From positions 28,673 through 92,672 of the forward strand of contig CALKWZ010000087.1 in the NCBI GenBank assembly GCA_938003985.1: 64,000 nt of DNA, given 5' to 3'. Of the stretch, positions 1 to 9,644 are shown one piece after another. Every line of letters begins with the position of its first letter. Position 1 is the first letter of the stretch. The notes below the pieces were generated by a model. That model did no database searches and had not been told where the DNA came from. It saw only the letters and a list, made by a program, of their open reading frames with translations. This stretch comes from an uncultured Verrucomicrobiota bacterium. Lineage in GTDB: Bacteria > Verrucomicrobiota > Kiritimatiellia > CAIQIC01 > Lenti-01. The translations under genes were made by a program, and so were the position numbers.

Positions 1-1
1 C

Positions 2-421
2 GACGTGACGGTGCAGGCGAAGATCCTGCGCCTGCTGGCCGACTTGCAGCGGCGGGAAAACCTGGCCGTGCTGCTCATCACCCACAATCTCGGCGTCGTC
101 GCGGAACTCGCGGACGACCTGCACGTGATGTACGCGGGGCGCATCGTGGAATCCGGTCCGGTGGAACTGCTGCGGGCGCCGCGCCATCCCTACGTGCAGG
201 GGTTGCTGAAGGCGCTGCCGCGCCTCGACGGCGCCGGCGAGAAGCTGGAAGGCATTCCCGGCGCGGTGCCGCCGCTGGGCCGGCGGCCGGCCGGCTGCCG
301 GTTCCATCCGCGCTGTCCGCTGGCGCGCGAAACGTGCCGCGAGCGGGAACCGGACCTGCGCGCCGGCGCCGACGGTCGCGCGGTCGCGTGCTGGGCGCGG
401 GCGGAAGGCGGCTGGGCATGA
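2..421 (+). CDS. Peptide ABC transporter ATP-binding protein (OppD/DppD-like), C-terminal part
   Basis: This is the last 139 residues of an ATPase that powers import of oligopeptides or dipeptides; the gene begins upstream of the window. The visible part opens at the D-loop (DVTVQAKIL, following the lost Walker B), then has the switch histidine in LLITHNLGVV. It ends with the oligopeptide/dipeptide C-terminal extension, recognisable by HPYVQGLLKALP and the Cys-containing GCRFHPRCPLA. The stop overlaps the start of the next ATPase by ATGA, the usual OppD-OppF arrangement. Permeases and the binding protein are presumably upstream. The family call is firm, the substrate is inferred. Confidence 0.9.
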   Translation, partial: DVTVQAKILRLLADLQRRENLAVLLITHNLGVVAELADDLHVMYAGRIVESGPVELLRAPRHPYVQGLLKALPRLDGAGEKLEGIPGAVPPLGRRPAGCRFHPRCPLARETCREREPDLRAGADGRAVACWARAEGGWA

Positions 422-1275
422 ACGCGCCGCTGCTGGAAGTGGACGACCTGCGCGTGACCTACCGCGTCGGCCGGCGCCGGGTCGAGGCGGTCAAGGGCGT
501 GTCGTTTTCCGTCGCGCGCGGGCATTGCCTCGGCGTGGTCGGCGAAAGCGGCAGCGGCAAGAGTTCGCTGGCGCGGGCGGTGCTGGCGCTGGAAGACGGC
601 GTCGCCGGCCGCGTGCGCTTCGCCGGACAGGACGTGGCCGCGCTGGACCGCGCGGGCTTGCTCGCGTTCCGTCGCCGCGCGCAGATGGTGTTCCAGGATC
701 CGCTTGGTTCGCTGAATCCGCGCCTGCAGGTCGGCGCGGCGCTGGCGGAGGTGCTGCGGGTGCACAAATTGGCCGACTCGCGCGCCGCGGCGGCCGAGCA
801 GACGGCGAGCTGGCTGGAAACCGTCGGCCTGGATCCCGCCTATGCGCGGCGCTATCCCCACGAACTGAGCGGCGGCCAGCGCCAACGGGTCAATCTGGCC
901 CGCGCGCTGTGCGTCGGCGCGGAATTCCTCATCGCGGACGAACCCGTCAGCGCCCTCGACGTCTCCGTGCAGGCGCAGATTCTCAACTTGCTGAAATCGC
1001 TGCAGGAAACCCGCGGCATCACCTGGCTGCTGATCGGCCACGATCTGGCGGTGATGCGCCACATGGCCGACGAGGTGATCGTGCTGAAGGCGGGCGAAGT
1101 GGTCGAACGCGGACCGGCGGCGGACGTGCTGGCGCATCCGTCGCATCCCTATGCGCGGGAACTGCTGGCGGCGGCGCCGAACGTCGCTCGCGCCCTGGAC
1201 CGGCGGGCGTCCGGGCCGCGCAGTTTGGGATTGATGGAACCGCCTCCGGCGGTGCAGGATCGCCCCCCGAGATGA
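418..1275 (+). CDS. Peptide ABC transporter ATP-binding protein (OppF/DppF-like)
   Basis: The second nucleotide-binding subunit of the importer, 285 residues. Walker A GESGSGKSS is near residue 42, the signature LSGGQRQRVNLARAL near 150, Walker B LIADEPVSALD near 171, the H-loop in LLIGHDLAVM near 205, and the HPYARELLAAAP motif of the peptide-transporter extension near 245. An upstream in-frame start at 334 would lie inside the previous gene and add an Arg-rich nonsense leader, so I chose the ATG at 418, coupled by ATGA. It lacks the full Cys-rich tail seen in its partner, as is common for OppF. The substrate is not determined. Confidence 0.92.
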   Translation: MNAPLLEVDDLRVTYRVGRRRVEAVKGVSFSVARGHCLGVVGESGSGKSSLARAVLALEDGVAGRVRFAGQDVAALDRAGLLAFRRRAQMVFQDPLGSLNPRLQVGAALAEVLRVHKLADSRAAAAEQTASWLETVGLDPAYARRYPHELSGGQRQRVNLARALCVGAEFLIADEPVSALDVSVQAQILNLLKSLQETRGITWLLIGHDLAVMRHMADEVIVLKAGEVVERGPAADVLAHPSHPYARELLAAAPNVARALDRRASGPRSLGLMEPPPAVQDRPPR

Positions 1276-2516
1276 ACGGAGCGGGAATCCAATCGAACGC
1301 GGCGCCGACGGTTCCGGCGATCCGCTGGCGCTGGGCGCTGGGCTTGGCGGCGGCGGCGGTGCTGTGGGTCGATCCGTCGAGCGGGGTGGCCGCGGCCATT
1401 CTGCTGGGCGCCGGCTTGTACGGCCTGTTCCGCGCGCGGAAGACGTTCGCGGCCTGGCGGAATCCCGCGGGCGCGCTGATCGCCGCCGGCGCGCTCTGGG
1501 CGGCGCTGTCGACGCTGTGGAGTTTTTATCCGGCCGGCAGCCTGCGCGATTTGGCCAAGTCCGCGCCGCTGGCGCTGGCGGTCCTGGCGCTGCCGGCGAT
1601 CTTCGACCGGCCCGACCGCGTGTGGGCCGCGGTGCTGGTCAGCGCGACGGCGGTCACGGCGACGCTGGCCGTGGATCTGGCGCGGATCATCACCCTGCTG
1701 GGCTGGTCGTGGACCTTCCCGGCGGCGCGGTTCCTGCATCCCTATCTCTACACCCATCCGAACGTCGCCAGCATGATGGCGGGCCTGTGCGCGCTGGCGT
1801 TCGCGACGCGCGCGCTGGCGGGCGTGAAGGGATGGGGCTGGCGCGCGCTGCTGGCGCTGGGCATAGCGATCGACCTGTTCTATCTGGTGGCGCTGGCCTC
1901 GCGCGGGCCGCAGGCGACGTTCGCGCTGGTGGCGCTGGCGTTCCCGGTCGCGCTGCTGCCGGGTTGGCGCGCGCGGCTGGCCGCGGCGGTGCTGGCGGTG
2001 GCGCTGGGGTGGGGGCTCTGGCAGTGCGCCGGCCACGTCAACCCGCGCTTCCGCGACCGCACGATGGCCTCCTTCAACGACCGCGACACGGTCTGGAGCC
2101 ATTCGAAGATGCTGGCCGACCGCCAGCCCGTCGCGGGCTACGGGTTCGGCAAAAAGGCGTTCTTGAAGGCGTTTTACGAGAATCCCGACCAGCGCTCGCC
2201 GTTGGTGCCCGTGCGCTATCCCCATGCGCACAGCTACTGGCTGATGCTCTATTTCCAGGGCGGCGCGGTCGGCTTTTTCCTGTGGAGCGCGGGCTGGCTG
2301 GCGCTGGCAGCCCGGTTGCTGCGGTGCGCGGCCTGTTCCGGCGGCGCGCGCGAACGGTTCCAGGCCCGCGTCCTGCCGGCGCTGCTGCTGGCGGGCATCG
2401 TCTACGTCCTCGTCTACGGCATCGGGGATTTTCCCGACAGCGTGATCCGCGCGTCGCTGTTCCATTTCATCGGCTTGGGGCTGGCCCTGACGCAGCCGCG
2501 GCCGGAGGGCGCATGA
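1272..2516 (+). CDS. O-antigen ligase family membrane protein (Wzy_C domain)
   Basis: A 414-residue polytopic inner-membrane protein with about ten hydrophobic segments. The WaaL/Wzy_C pattern is visible: a periplasmic region with DRDTVWSHSKMLADRQPVAG and then PHAHSYWLMLYFQGG before the final membrane helices. Members ligate O-antigen to lipid A-core or polymerise surface polysaccharides. The ATG at 1272 overlaps the preceding stop by ATGA, and the next gene is a GT2 glycosyltransferase coupled the same way, so this half of the run looks like cell-envelope glycan assembly. Whether it is a ligase or a polymerase cannot be told from sequence. The much longer in-frame upstream extension overlaps the OppF gene and is rejected. 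Confidence 0.85.
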   Translation: MNGAGIQSNAAPTVPAIRWRWALGLAAAAVLWVDPSSGVAAAILLGAGLYGLFRARKTFAAWRNPAGALIAAGALWAALSTLWSFYPAGSLRDLAKSAPLALAVLALPAIFDRPDRVWAAVLVSATAVTATLAVDLARIITLLGWSWTFPAARFLHPYLYTHPNVASMMAGLCALAFATRALAGVKGWGWRALLALGIAIDLFYLVALASRGPQATFALVALAFPVALLPGWRARLAAAVLAVALGWGLWQCAGHVNPRFRDRTMASFNDRDTVWSHSKMLADRQPVAGYGFGKKAFLKAFYENPDQRSPLVPVRYPHAHSYWLMLYFQGGAVGFFLWSAGWLALAARLLRCAACSGGARERFQARVLPALLLAGIVYVLVYGIGDFPDSVIRASLFHFIGLGLALTQPRPEGA

Positions 2517-3337
2517 AAATCAGCGTCCTCACCACGCTCTACAACCGGCCCGACCACCTGCGCCTGCTGGCGGCCGCGCTCGCCGCGCAGACCCGCCCGC
2601 CCGACGAACTCGTCGTGGCCGACGACGGCTCCGACGCCGCGACCGTCGCCGCGCTCGCGCGCTTCCTGCCCGCGTGCGGCATTCCGGCCCGGGTCGTGCG
2701 GCAGGAAAAGGACGGCTATCGCCTCGCCGCCGCCCGCAACCTGGCCATTCGCGCCGCCACGGGCGACTACCTGCTGTTTTTGGATTGCGACGTCGCGCCG
2801 TTGCCGGACGCCGTGGCCATCCACGAGAAAAACGCCGCGCCCGGCCGCCTGCTGTGCGGCCACCGCGCGCTGCTCGACGAAACCGCCACCCAGGCGCTGT
2901 TCGCCGTCGTGCCCGCGCCGCGGGACGCCGACTGGGAACTCGCGTGGCGGTCGGCGGATTTGACCGAGGCCGAAACCGCGGACAAGCTTTTCGCGCGCCA
3001 CGCCGCGCTGCGCCGCTGGCATCTCGCCCGCCCGCACAAGCCCAAGCTGCTGGGCTGCCATTTCTCGCTGTTCCGCGCCGACGTCGAGCGCGTGAACGGC
3101 TTCGACGAAAACTACGTGGGCTGGGGCTATGAAGACGACGACTTCGCCCGCCGCCTGTACCGGGCCGGCGTCGCGCCGCGCAGCGTGATCGCGGAAGCCC
3201 GCGCCCTGCACCTGTGGCATCCCTCGCTCGCGCCGCAGGCGCTCGCGCGGCGCCGCGACCGGCCCAACCGCGCCTATTTCCGGCGCTGGCGCGTGCCGGC
3301 GTTCTGCGTGAACGGCCTGCGAAAGGCGGACGGCTGA
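2513..3337 (+). CDS. Family 2 glycosyltransferase
   Basis: A 274-residue cytoplasmic GT-A glycosyltransferase. It begins with the GT2 hallmark ISVLTTLYNRPDHL, followed by VVADDGSD (nucleotide-sugar binding), the DxD-like FLDCDVAPLP near residue 90, and a C-terminal GFDENYVGWGYEDDDFARRL block typical of the galactosyltransferase-like (Glyco_transf_7C) C-terminal region. It is coupled by ATGA to the O-antigen-ligase-like gene, consistent with building the same surface glycan. Donor and acceptor are unknown. Confidence 0.88.
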   Translation: MKISVLTTLYNRPDHLRLLAAALAAQTRPPDELVVADDGSDAATVAALARFLPACGIPARVVRQEKDGYRLAAARNLAIRAATGDYLLFLDCDVAPLPDAVAIHEKNAAPGRLLCGHRALLDETATQALFAVVPAPRDADWELAWRSADLTEAETADKLFARHAALRRWHLARPHKPKLLGCHFSLFRADVERVNGFDENYVGWGYEDDDFARRLYRAGVAPRSVIAEARALHLWHPSLAPQALARRRDRPNRAYFRRWRVPAFCVNGLRKADG

Positions 3338-4563
3338 TGGACTGGACCGAGAAAACCTGGATCGTGGCCACGTGCGGGCGCGGCTGCGCGGACGTGCTGA
3401 AGGCCGAACTGCGCGCGCTGGGCTATGCCCCGCAGGACGTCTCCGCCACCTCCGTCGGCCTCGAAGGCGACCTGCGCGACGCCATGCGCCTCAATCTCTG
3501 GCTGCGTTCGGCCAACCGCGTGCTGTTCGAGGTCGCCGGCTTCGAGATCGATTCCGCCGACGACCTCTACGAAGCCGTGCGCTCCCTCCCGTGGGAGGAT
3601 TGGCTGCGGCGCGACGTGCCTTTCCACGTGCACGGCGTCGCCCAGCACGAAACCATCCGCGATCCGCGCTTCGCCGTGCTCCGCTGCAAGGACGCCGTCG
3701 CCGACCGCTTCGTGGAAGCAACCGGCGCGCGGCCCGATTCCACCGCCGCGGCCGAAGGCGCCGCCTGCATCGCGCTCTACTGGAAAGACCGCGACGCGCG
3801 GATTTTCCTGGATACCAGCGGCGCGCCGCTGTCCCACCGCGGCTACCGCTGGCGCGGGTGGGTGGCGCCCCTGCGCGAAACCCTCGCCGCCAGCATCGTG
3901 CTGGCCACCGAATGGGCCAAGGATCCGGCCGAAGCCTTCATCGGGCCCATGTGCGGCAGCGGCACGCTCGCCATCGAAGCCGCCTGGATCGCGCAGAACC
4001 GCGCGCCCGGCCTCGCGCGCGAAGACTACGCCTTCCTGCATCTCGCCGGCGCGGACGTCGGCGCCTGGCGCGAGCTGCAGGCCGAAGCGCGCGCGAAATT
4101 CATTTCCGCGCCGCGCGCCTGGATCGCCGCGTCCGACGTGGATCCGCAGGCCATCGCCTGCGCCCGCGAGAACGCCGGCCGGGCCGGCGTGGAGAACCTC
4201 ATCCGGTTCCATACCTGCGATTTCCGCGACACGCCGCTGCCCAAGCCGCCGGCGCTGATTTTGATGAACCCCGAGTACGGCGAGCGCATGGGCCTCGAAG
4301 ACCGCCTCGTGCCGCTCTACGAAGGCATCGGCGCCTATCTCAAGGCAAAGTGCCAGGGCATGCGCGCCGCCGTTTTCACCGGCAACCTCGCCCTCGGCCG
4401 CAAGATCGGCCTGCATCCCCGCCGGCGCACCGCCATGTGGAACGGCGACATCGAATGCCGCCTGCTCGAATTCGACCTCTACGCCGGCACCCGCGACACC
4501 CGCCTGCTCCGCAAGCATGGCGAGGCCGCTCCCGACCCGGGCGCCGGGGCGGATGGGGGTTGA
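3337..4563 (+). CDS. THUMP-domain class I rRNA methyltransferase (RlmL-like)
   Basis: A 408-residue SAM-dependent RNA methyltransferase of the YcbY/RlmL N-terminal-half family, which makes m2G in 23S rRNA. A THUMP region occupies roughly residues 45-160, with the expected AVLRCKDAVADRF motif. The Rossmann methyltransferase follows, with the family motif GPMCGSGTLAIEAAWIA near 203. The catalytic motif IV, normally NPPYGER, reads NPEYGERMG near 311, replacing the second proline by glutamate. It lacks the second (RlmK) methyltransferase domain of E. coli RlmL. The start overlaps the GT2 stop by one base (TGATG). Confidence 0.85.
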   Translation: MDWTEKTWIVATCGRGCADVLKAELRALGYAPQDVSATSVGLEGDLRDAMRLNLWLRSANRVLFEVAGFEIDSADDLYEAVRSLPWEDWLRRDVPFHVHGVAQHETIRDPRFAVLRCKDAVADRFVEATGARPDSTAAAEGAACIALYWKDRDARIFLDTSGAPLSHRGYRWRGWVAPLRETLAASIVLATEWAKDPAEAFIGPMCGSGTLAIEAAWIAQNRAPGLAREDYAFLHLAGADVGAWRELQAEARAKFISAPRAWIAASDVDPQAIACARENAGRAGVENLIRFHTCDFRDTPLPKPPALILMNPEYGERMGLEDRLVPLYEGIGAYLKAKCQGMRAAVFTGNLALGRKIGLHPRRRTAMWNGDIECRLLEFDLYAGTRDTRLLRKHGEAAPDPGAGADGG

Positions 4564-4635
4564 TGGGCGGCGCGGGGGGATGATACAAAAAGGGACTTTG
4601 AAGGCCCCGCGTTCGGGGCGGAAGGTGCGCGACCC

Positions 4636-4941
4636 ATGGCGATGAAATTTTCGGAAAACGCCGACCGGATGGATGCCCGGTACGTGGCGGGCTTGGCGCG
4701 GATGGCGCTGTCGGACGCGGAAGCGGCGCAGCTGCAGGGGCAGCTGGACGACATTCTCGCGTTCATCGGCGAACTGAAGCAGCTGGACGTGTCCGGCGTG
4801 GAGGCGACGGACGTGGCGACGGAAGCCCGCAACGCCTGGCGCGAAGACGTGCCGGAAGCGGGGCTGGCGCGGGATGTCGCGCTGGCGAACGCGCCGCTGG
4901 CCCGCCACGAGCAATTCGCGGTGCCGAAGGTGATCGAATGA
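4636..4941 (+). CDS. gatC: Aspartyl/glutamyl-tRNA amidotransferase subunit C
   Basis: A 101-residue GatC, the small subunit that bridges GatA and GatB in the enzyme converting misacylated Glu-tRNA(Gln) and Asp-tRNA(Asn) to the amide forms. The family pattern is clear: [15 protein letters not shown], an [12 protein letters not shown] helix, then the conserved [10 protein letters not shown] second ATG at 4642 is an equally possible start. The 72-base gap upstream holds a small GC hairpin (GCCCCG/CGGGGC, about 4603-4618). It overlaps gatA by ATGA. Together with tRNA-Asn in this window, it suggests transamidation is used here, although which amino acid cannot be seen. Confidence 0.93.
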   Translation: MAMKFSENADRMDARYVAGLARMALSDAEAAQLQGQLDDILAFIGELKQLDVSGVEATDVATEARNAWREDVPEAGLARDVALANAPLARHEQFAVPKVIE

Positions 4942-6422
4942 GCGCGCCGCTGCACGAATTGGGTTTTCTGGAGGCCGCGGACGCGCTGGCGCAAAAGACG
5001 GTTTCTTCCGCGGAACTGACGGCGGCGCTGCTGGACCGGTCCGAGAAGCTGGAACCGGCGCTGAATTCGCTGACTTGGTTCGACCGGGAGGCGGCCCTGG
5101 CGCAGGCGCGCGCGGCGGACGCGGCGCGCGCGGCGGGCGACGCCCGGCCGTTCCTGGGCGTGCCGATCGCGATCAAGGACCTCCTGAACGTGAAGGGCCA
5201 GCCCTGCACGGCGGGGTCGAACATCCTGAAGGGCTACGTCGCGCCGTACGACGCGACGGTGATCGCGCGGCTGCGCGCGGCGGGCTGCGTCTTCGTCTCG
5301 CGCACGAACACCGACGAATTCGCGATGGGCGGCAGCACGGAAACGAGCGCCTACGGCCCGACGCGGAATCCGTGGGACGTGGCGCGGGTGCCGGGCGGCT
5401 CCAGCGGCGGCTCGGCGGCGGCGGTGGCCGCGCGCCTGGCGCCGGCGGCGCTGGCGTCGGACACCGGCGGCAGCATCCGCCAGCCGGCGGCGTTCTGCGG
5501 CGTGACGGGCTTCAAGCCGACCTACGGGCGGGTGCCGCGCTACGGCTGCACCGCGTTCGCGTCCTCGCTCGACCAGGTCGGGCCGATTTCCCGCAGCGTC
5601 GAGGACGCGGCGGCGGTCTATCAGCTCATCGCGGGGCTAGATCCGCGCGATTCGACGACCTCGCCGCGGCCGGTGGAGGACGTCTTGCCGGCCGTGCGCG
5701 CCGCGCGGGACCTGAAGGGGCTCAAGCTGGGCCTGCCGAAGGAATACTTCGTGGAAGGCCTCGATCCGGAGATCGAGCAGCTGACGCGGGCGGCGGTGGA
5801 CCAGTGCCGCGCGCTGGGCGCGGAGATCGTGGACGTGGAGCTGCCGCATTCGCGCTACGGCATCGCGTGCTACTACATCTTGGCGCCGGCGGAAGCGTCG
5901 GCGAACCTCGCGCGCTACGACGGCGTGCGCTACGGGTTCCGCGCGGAGGCGGGCGACCTGCAGGAAATGTATGAGCAGACCCGCGCGCGGGGCTTCGGCG
6001 CCGAGGTAAAGCGCCGCGTGATCCTGGGCACGTACGTGCTCAGCAGCGGCTTCCACGACGCCTACTACCTGCGCGCGCAGAAGGTGCGCACGCTGATCCG
6101 CGGCGATTTCGAGCGGGCGTTCGCGCGGTGCGACGCGATTTTGGGCCCGGTGACGCCGACGCCGGCGTTCCGCGTGGGCGAGAAGACGTCCGACCCGGTG
6201 CAGATGTATCTGGGCGACGTGTTCACGGTGAACGTGAATCTGGCGGGCATCTGCGGCCTGAGCGTGCCGTGCGGCTTCACCGCGGCGGGCTTGCCGGCGG
6301 GGCTGCACGTTGTCGGTCCGGCCTTCCGGGAAGACCTGGCGCTGAAGATCGGCGCGGCCTACCAGCACGCGACGGAGTGGCACCGGAAACGTCCGGTGGA
6401 TCCCCAAGGAGGCCGGCCATGA
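4938..6422 (+). CDS. gatA: Aspartyl/glutamyl-tRNA amidotransferase subunit A
   Basis: The 494-residue amidase subunit, which releases ammonia from glutamine. The amidase-signature Ser-cisSer-Lys triad is visible: Lys80 in IAIKDLL, the cis-Ser in [10 protein letters not shown] near 155-159, and the nucleophile near 179 in [23 protein letters not shown] and [11 protein letters not shown] are also classic GatA blocks. The length is typical of the family (about 485). ATGA coupling to gatC and to gatB makes a compact gatCAB operon. Confidence 0.97.
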   Translation: MSAPLHELGFLEAADALAQKTVSSAELTAALLDRSEKLEPALNSLTWFDREAALAQARAADAARAAGDARPFLGVPIAIKDLLNVKGQPCTAGSNILKGYVAPYDATVIARLRAAGCVFVSRTNTDEFAMGGSTETSAYGPTRNPWDVARVPGGSSGGSAAAVAARLAPAALASDTGGSIRQPAAFCGVTGFKPTYGRVPRYGCTAFASSLDQVGPISRSVEDAAAVYQLIAGLDPRDSTTSPRPVEDVLPAVRAARDLKGLKLGLPKEYFVEGLDPEIEQLTRAAVDQCRALGAEIVDVELPHSRYGIACYYILAPAEASANLARYDGVRYGFRAEAGDLQEMYEQTRARGFGAEVKRRVILGTYVLSSGFHDAYYLRAQKVRTLIRGDFERAFARCDAILGPVTPTPAFRVGEKTSDPVQMYLGDVFTVNVNLAGICGLSVPCGFTAAGLPAGLHVVGPAFREDLALKIGAAYQHATEWHRKRPVDPQGGRP

Positions 6423-7846
6423 GCGACTACGTTCCTTCCATCGGCCTGGAAGTGCACGTGCAGCTGAAGACGCGCACGAAGATGTTCTGCGCGTGTCCGG
6501 CGCACGAAGAAGGCACGCCGAACGTCGCCGTTTGCCCGGTGTGCCTCGGGCTGCCGGGGGCGCTGCCGACGATGAACCGCGAGGCCATCCGCAAGACCGT
6601 CAAGGTGGGCCTGATGATCGGCTCGGAAATTTCGCTGCGGAGCACGTTCGACCGGAAGAACTACTTCTATCCGGACATGCCCAAGAACTTCCAGATTTCC
6701 CAGCAGGCGGCCCCGCTGTGCATCGGCGGGTCCGTGGAGATCGAGGTCGGCGGCCAGAAGAAGACCATCCGGGTGAACCACATCCACCAGGAAGAAGACG
6801 CCGCGAAAATCACGCACCTGGAGAACTCGTCGGAGATCGACTACAACCGGGCCAGCACGCCGTTGATGGAACTGGTGACGGAGCCGGACATGTCCAGCCC
6901 GGACGAGGCCATCGCGTTCCTGACCGCGCTGAAGGAGATGCTCGTCTACGCGGGGATCAGCGACTGCAACCTGGAACTGGGGCACGTGCGCTGCGACGTG
7001 AATTCGTCGGTGCGGCCAGCGGGCACGGACAAGCTCGGCGTGAAGTGCGAAATCAAGAACATGAACACGTTCAAGGGCATCCACCGCGCGCTGGAATACG
7101 AGCTGGAGCGGCAGATGGAAACCCTGCGCGCCGGCGGCAAGCTGACGCAGGAAACGCGGCGCTGGGACGACGTGGCGGGCGTGACCCTGCCGATGCGCTC
7201 GAAGGAATACGCCCACGATTATCGCTATTTCCCGGAGCCCGACCTGCCGCCGGTGACGCTGGACGCGGCGACGGTGGAAGCGTGGCGGGCGGAACTGCCG
7301 GAACTGCCGGCGGCGAAGCGCGCGCGGTTCATCCGCGATTACGGCCTGCCGGAATACGACGCGGGCGTGCTGACCGCGGATCCGGCCATCGCCGGCTACT
7401 TCGAGGCGACGGCGCAGAAATCGCAGAACTTCAAGGCCGTCTCCAACTGGGTCATGGGCGAGTTGCTGCGCGCGCTGGGCGAAAAGGGCGAGACCATCGC
7501 CGACGCGAAGATCGCGCCCGAGGCGCTGGCGGCGCTGATCGCGCTGGTGGACGCCAAGACGATCAACATGCCCGCGGCGAAGGAAGTCTTCCAGATCCTG
7601 TTCGACCGGGGCGGGGAGCCCGCCGCGATCGTGAAGGAAAAAGGCCTGGCGCAGGTCAGCGACACGGGGGCCATCGACGGCTTCGCGGAACAGGCGATCG
7701 CGGCCAACGAAAAGGTCGCCGCGGAATTCCGCGGCGGCAAGGAAGCGGCGCTGATGTTCCTGGTCGGCCAGGTGATGAAGCTTTCCCGCGGCAAGGCCAA
7801 CCCGCAGCTCGCCGCCGACGCGCTGCGGCGGAAGCTGCAGGGCTAA
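6419..7846 (+). CDS. gatB: Aspartyl/glutamyl-tRNA amidotransferase subunit B
   Basis: The 475-residue kinase-like subunit that binds and activates the misacylated tRNA. It opens with [17 protein letters not shown] and carries the CxxC-type zinc ligands (CACP and CPVC), the [15 protein letters not shown] block and [16 protein letters not shown]. The C-terminal GatB/YqeY helical tRNA-binding domain covers about residues 325-475. A good ribosome binding site (AAGGAGG, 6407-6413) precedes the ATG. The stop overlaps by four bases the end of the convergent - strand gene. Confidence 0.97.
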   Translation: MSDYVPSIGLEVHVQLKTRTKMFCACPAHEEGTPNVAVCPVCLGLPGALPTMNREAIRKTVKVGLMIGSEISLRSTFDRKNYFYPDMPKNFQISQQAAPLCIGGSVEIEVGGQKKTIRVNHIHQEEDAAKITHLENSSEIDYNRASTPLMELVTEPDMSSPDEAIAFLTALKEMLVYAGISDCNLELGHVRCDVNSSVRPAGTDKLGVKCEIKNMNTFKGIHRALEYELERQMETLRAGGKLTQETRRWDDVAGVTLPMRSKEYAHDYRYFPEPDLPPVTLDAATVEAWRAELPELPAAKRARFIRDYGLPEYDAGVLTADPAIAGYFEATAQKSQNFKAVSNWVMGELLRALGEKGETIADAKIAPEALAALIALVDAKTINMPAAKEVFQILFDRGGEPAAIVKEKGLAQVSDTGAIDGFAEQAIAANEKVAAEFRGGKEAALMFLVGQVMKLSRGKANPQLAADALRRKLQG

Positions 7847-8454
7847 GGTTCGACCCCCGAACCCGCGGCCGGTTTCGTCGGGGGCGGGGGCGGATCGCGG
7901 AAGAAATCGTTTTCGCGCAAATAATCCCAGAATGCGTGCCGGCTGAACATGCGGAGGTCCACCATCGGCGGCCTAGGCTTTCCTATGCGCTGATATGTTC
8001 CCACCGCGACAAGCACGACAATGGCCAAGGCCTGGAGGAAGAACAGGCGCAGATAGCGTCGGATGACTTGCTGGGTTTTCGGTTTGCGGATCGAACTGAA
8101 ATAGACGGCGCAGAGAATCCGGGCGAACCGGTGGGGACAGACCGCTTGCCGGGCGTAATGGGCCGCCAGCAAGTTGAGGCCGATCAGCGCCGCGACGAAA
8201 ACGGCGCATTCCCAGGCCCGCATCAGGCACAGAAAGGCCCCGACCATGCCCATGAAAACGGACACGAGTTGCAGGACCTCTCGGTCTTCCGCCCGATAGG
8301 CGGGCAAATGCTCGCCAAGATGCCGGTCGCGGTTGGTCGGGAGCGGCGCCGAATGGCTGCTTTCGGGCATTTGGACTTGCCGGTTGCGCCGCCGATTTTG
8401 CTGGGCGAGAGTCTCTGGCGTGGCGATGGGATCCGGCGGCGGAACAATCTGCAT
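7843..8454 (-). CDS. Small integral membrane protein of unknown function
   Basis: A 203-residue protein I do not recognise. It has a Pro/Gln/Arg-rich cytoplasmic N-terminus of about 50 residues, then three likely membrane segments (VSVFMGMVGAFLCLM, CAVFVAALIGLNLLA, LFFLQALAIVVLVAVG), an Arg/Lys-rich loop (SSIRKPKTQQVIRRYLR) and a proline-rich tail. No catalytic motif is seen. It lies 23 bases downstream of argD on the same strand, so it may be read through from the arg genes, but nothing in its sequence points to arginine metabolism. It overlaps the convergent gatB end by four bases. Upstream in-frame codons belong to argD in another frame. Confidence 0.65.
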   Translation of the reverse strand: MQIVPPPDPIATPETLAQQNRRRNRQVQMPESSHSAPLPTNRDRHLGEHLPAYRAEDREVLQLVSVFMGMVGAFLCLMRAWECAVFVAALIGLNLLAAHYARQAVCPHRFARILCAVYFSSIRKPKTQQVIRRYLRLFFLQALAIVVLVAVGTYQRIGKPRPPMVDLRMFSRHAFWDYLRENDFFRDPPPPPTKPAAGSGVEP

Positions 8455-8477
8455 GGCGGAACCCGATCGCCGAACGC

Positions 8478-9644
8478 CTACAACGACCGGTCGAGAATGG
8501 CGAGGGCCTGGTCGATCTGGGCCGGGGAGACGACGAGGGGCGGGACGAACCGCAGGACGTGGTCGCCGGTGGCGATGCAGAGCAGGCCGTTTTCCCGCAG
8601 TTTGGCTTCGACGGGTTTGGCGGGGACGTTCAGCACGAGGCCGACCATCAGGCCGACGCCGCGCACGGACTGGATGCAGGCGTGCTTGGGCGCGAGCGCC
8701 TTCAAACCGTCCATGAACCGCGCGCCCATCCGCACCGCGTTGCCGAGCAGGTCTTCCTTCTCGATGGTCTCGAGCGTGGCAAGCGCGGCGGCGCAGGCCA
8801 GGGGGGTGCCGCCGAAGGTGCTGGCGTGGTTGCCGGGCTGGAAGACGTCGGACAACTCCGGCGTGACCGCGGCGGCGCCGATGGGAAAGCCGCCGCCGAG
8901 GGCCTTGGCCATGGAGAACCCGTCGGGCCGGATGCCGTAGTTCTGGAAGCCGAACCACTTGCCCGTCCGGCCGATGCCGGCCTGGACTTCGTCGAAGAAC
9001 AGCAGGATTTTCTTGTCGTCGCACAGTTTCCGCAGGCCCGCCATGAATTCGGGCGTGGCGGGGACGATGCCGCCTTCGCCCTGCACGGCTTCGCACAGGA
9101 CAGCGACGGTGGCGGGGGTGATCGCGGCCTTGACCGATTCGAGGTTGTTGAACTCGGCGTAGGCGAAACCGGGCATGAGGGGTTCGAAGCCCTTCTGGTA
9201 CTTCGTCTGGCCGGTGGCGGTCATGGTGGCGAGCGTCCGGCCGTGGAACGAGTTCTTCATGGTGACGATCTCGTGCCGGCCGTCCATGGAGCCCCATTTC
9301 CGGGCGAGCTTGAAGAGGCACTCGTTGGCTTCGGCGCCGGAGTTGCAGAAAAAGACCTTGCCGCCCAGGGCGAGCTCGGAAATCTTCTTGGCCAGCCGCG
9401 GCTGGAGCTCGTTGTGGAAGAGGTTCGAGCAGTGCATCAGCACGCCGGCTTGCTTCCGGATGGCTTCGACGACGGCGGGATGGCAGTGGCCGGTATTGCA
9501 GACGGCGATGCCGGCCATGAAATCGAGGTATTCCTTGCCGGCGTCGTCCCAGACCGAAACGCCCGCGCCGCGCACGAGGGTGAGCCCGGGCGCGTAGGTG
9601 GGCATGACGTACTGGCTGAACAATTCCTTGGGGCTAGGTTGCAT
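8478..9644 (-). CDS. argD: Acetylornithine aminotransferase
   Basis: A 388-residue class III PLP aminotransferase that converts N-acetylglutamate semialdehyde to N-acetylornithine. The visible motifs are the FMAGIAVCNTGHCHP opening, FFCNSGAEANE, the ENSFHGRT-like KNSFHGRT, FFDEVQAGIGRTG, and the PLP lysine in SMAKALGGGFP. It overlaps argB by 11 bases on the - strand. A closely related class III enzyme such as succinylornithine transaminase could look similar, but the argB/argJ context supports ArgD. Confidence 0.95.
   Translation of the reverse strand: MQPSPKELFSQYVMPTYAPGLTLVRGAGVSVWDDAGKEYLDFMAGIAVCNTGHCHPAVVEAIRKQAGVLMHCSNLFHNELQPRLAKKISELALGGKVFFCNSGAEANECLFKLARKWGSMDGRHEIVTMKNSFHGRTLATMTATGQTKYQKGFEPLMPGFAYAEFNNLESVKAAITPATVAVLCEAVQGEGGIVPATPEFMAGLRKLCDDKKILLFFDEVQAGIGRTGKWFGFQNYGIRPDGFSMAKALGGGFPIGAAAVTPELSDVFQPGNHASTFGGTPLACAAALATLETIEKEDLLGNAVRMGARFMDGLKALAPKHACIQSVRGVGLMVGLVLNVPAKPVEAKLRENGLLCIATGDHVLRFVPPLVVSPAQIDQALAILDRSL

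Noticed and set aside
525..1271. Extended N-terminus for the O-antigen-ligase-like gene
   Set aside because: This part lies in another frame over the OppF-like ATPase, whose motifs are complete; the ATG at 1272 gives a normal membrane protein.
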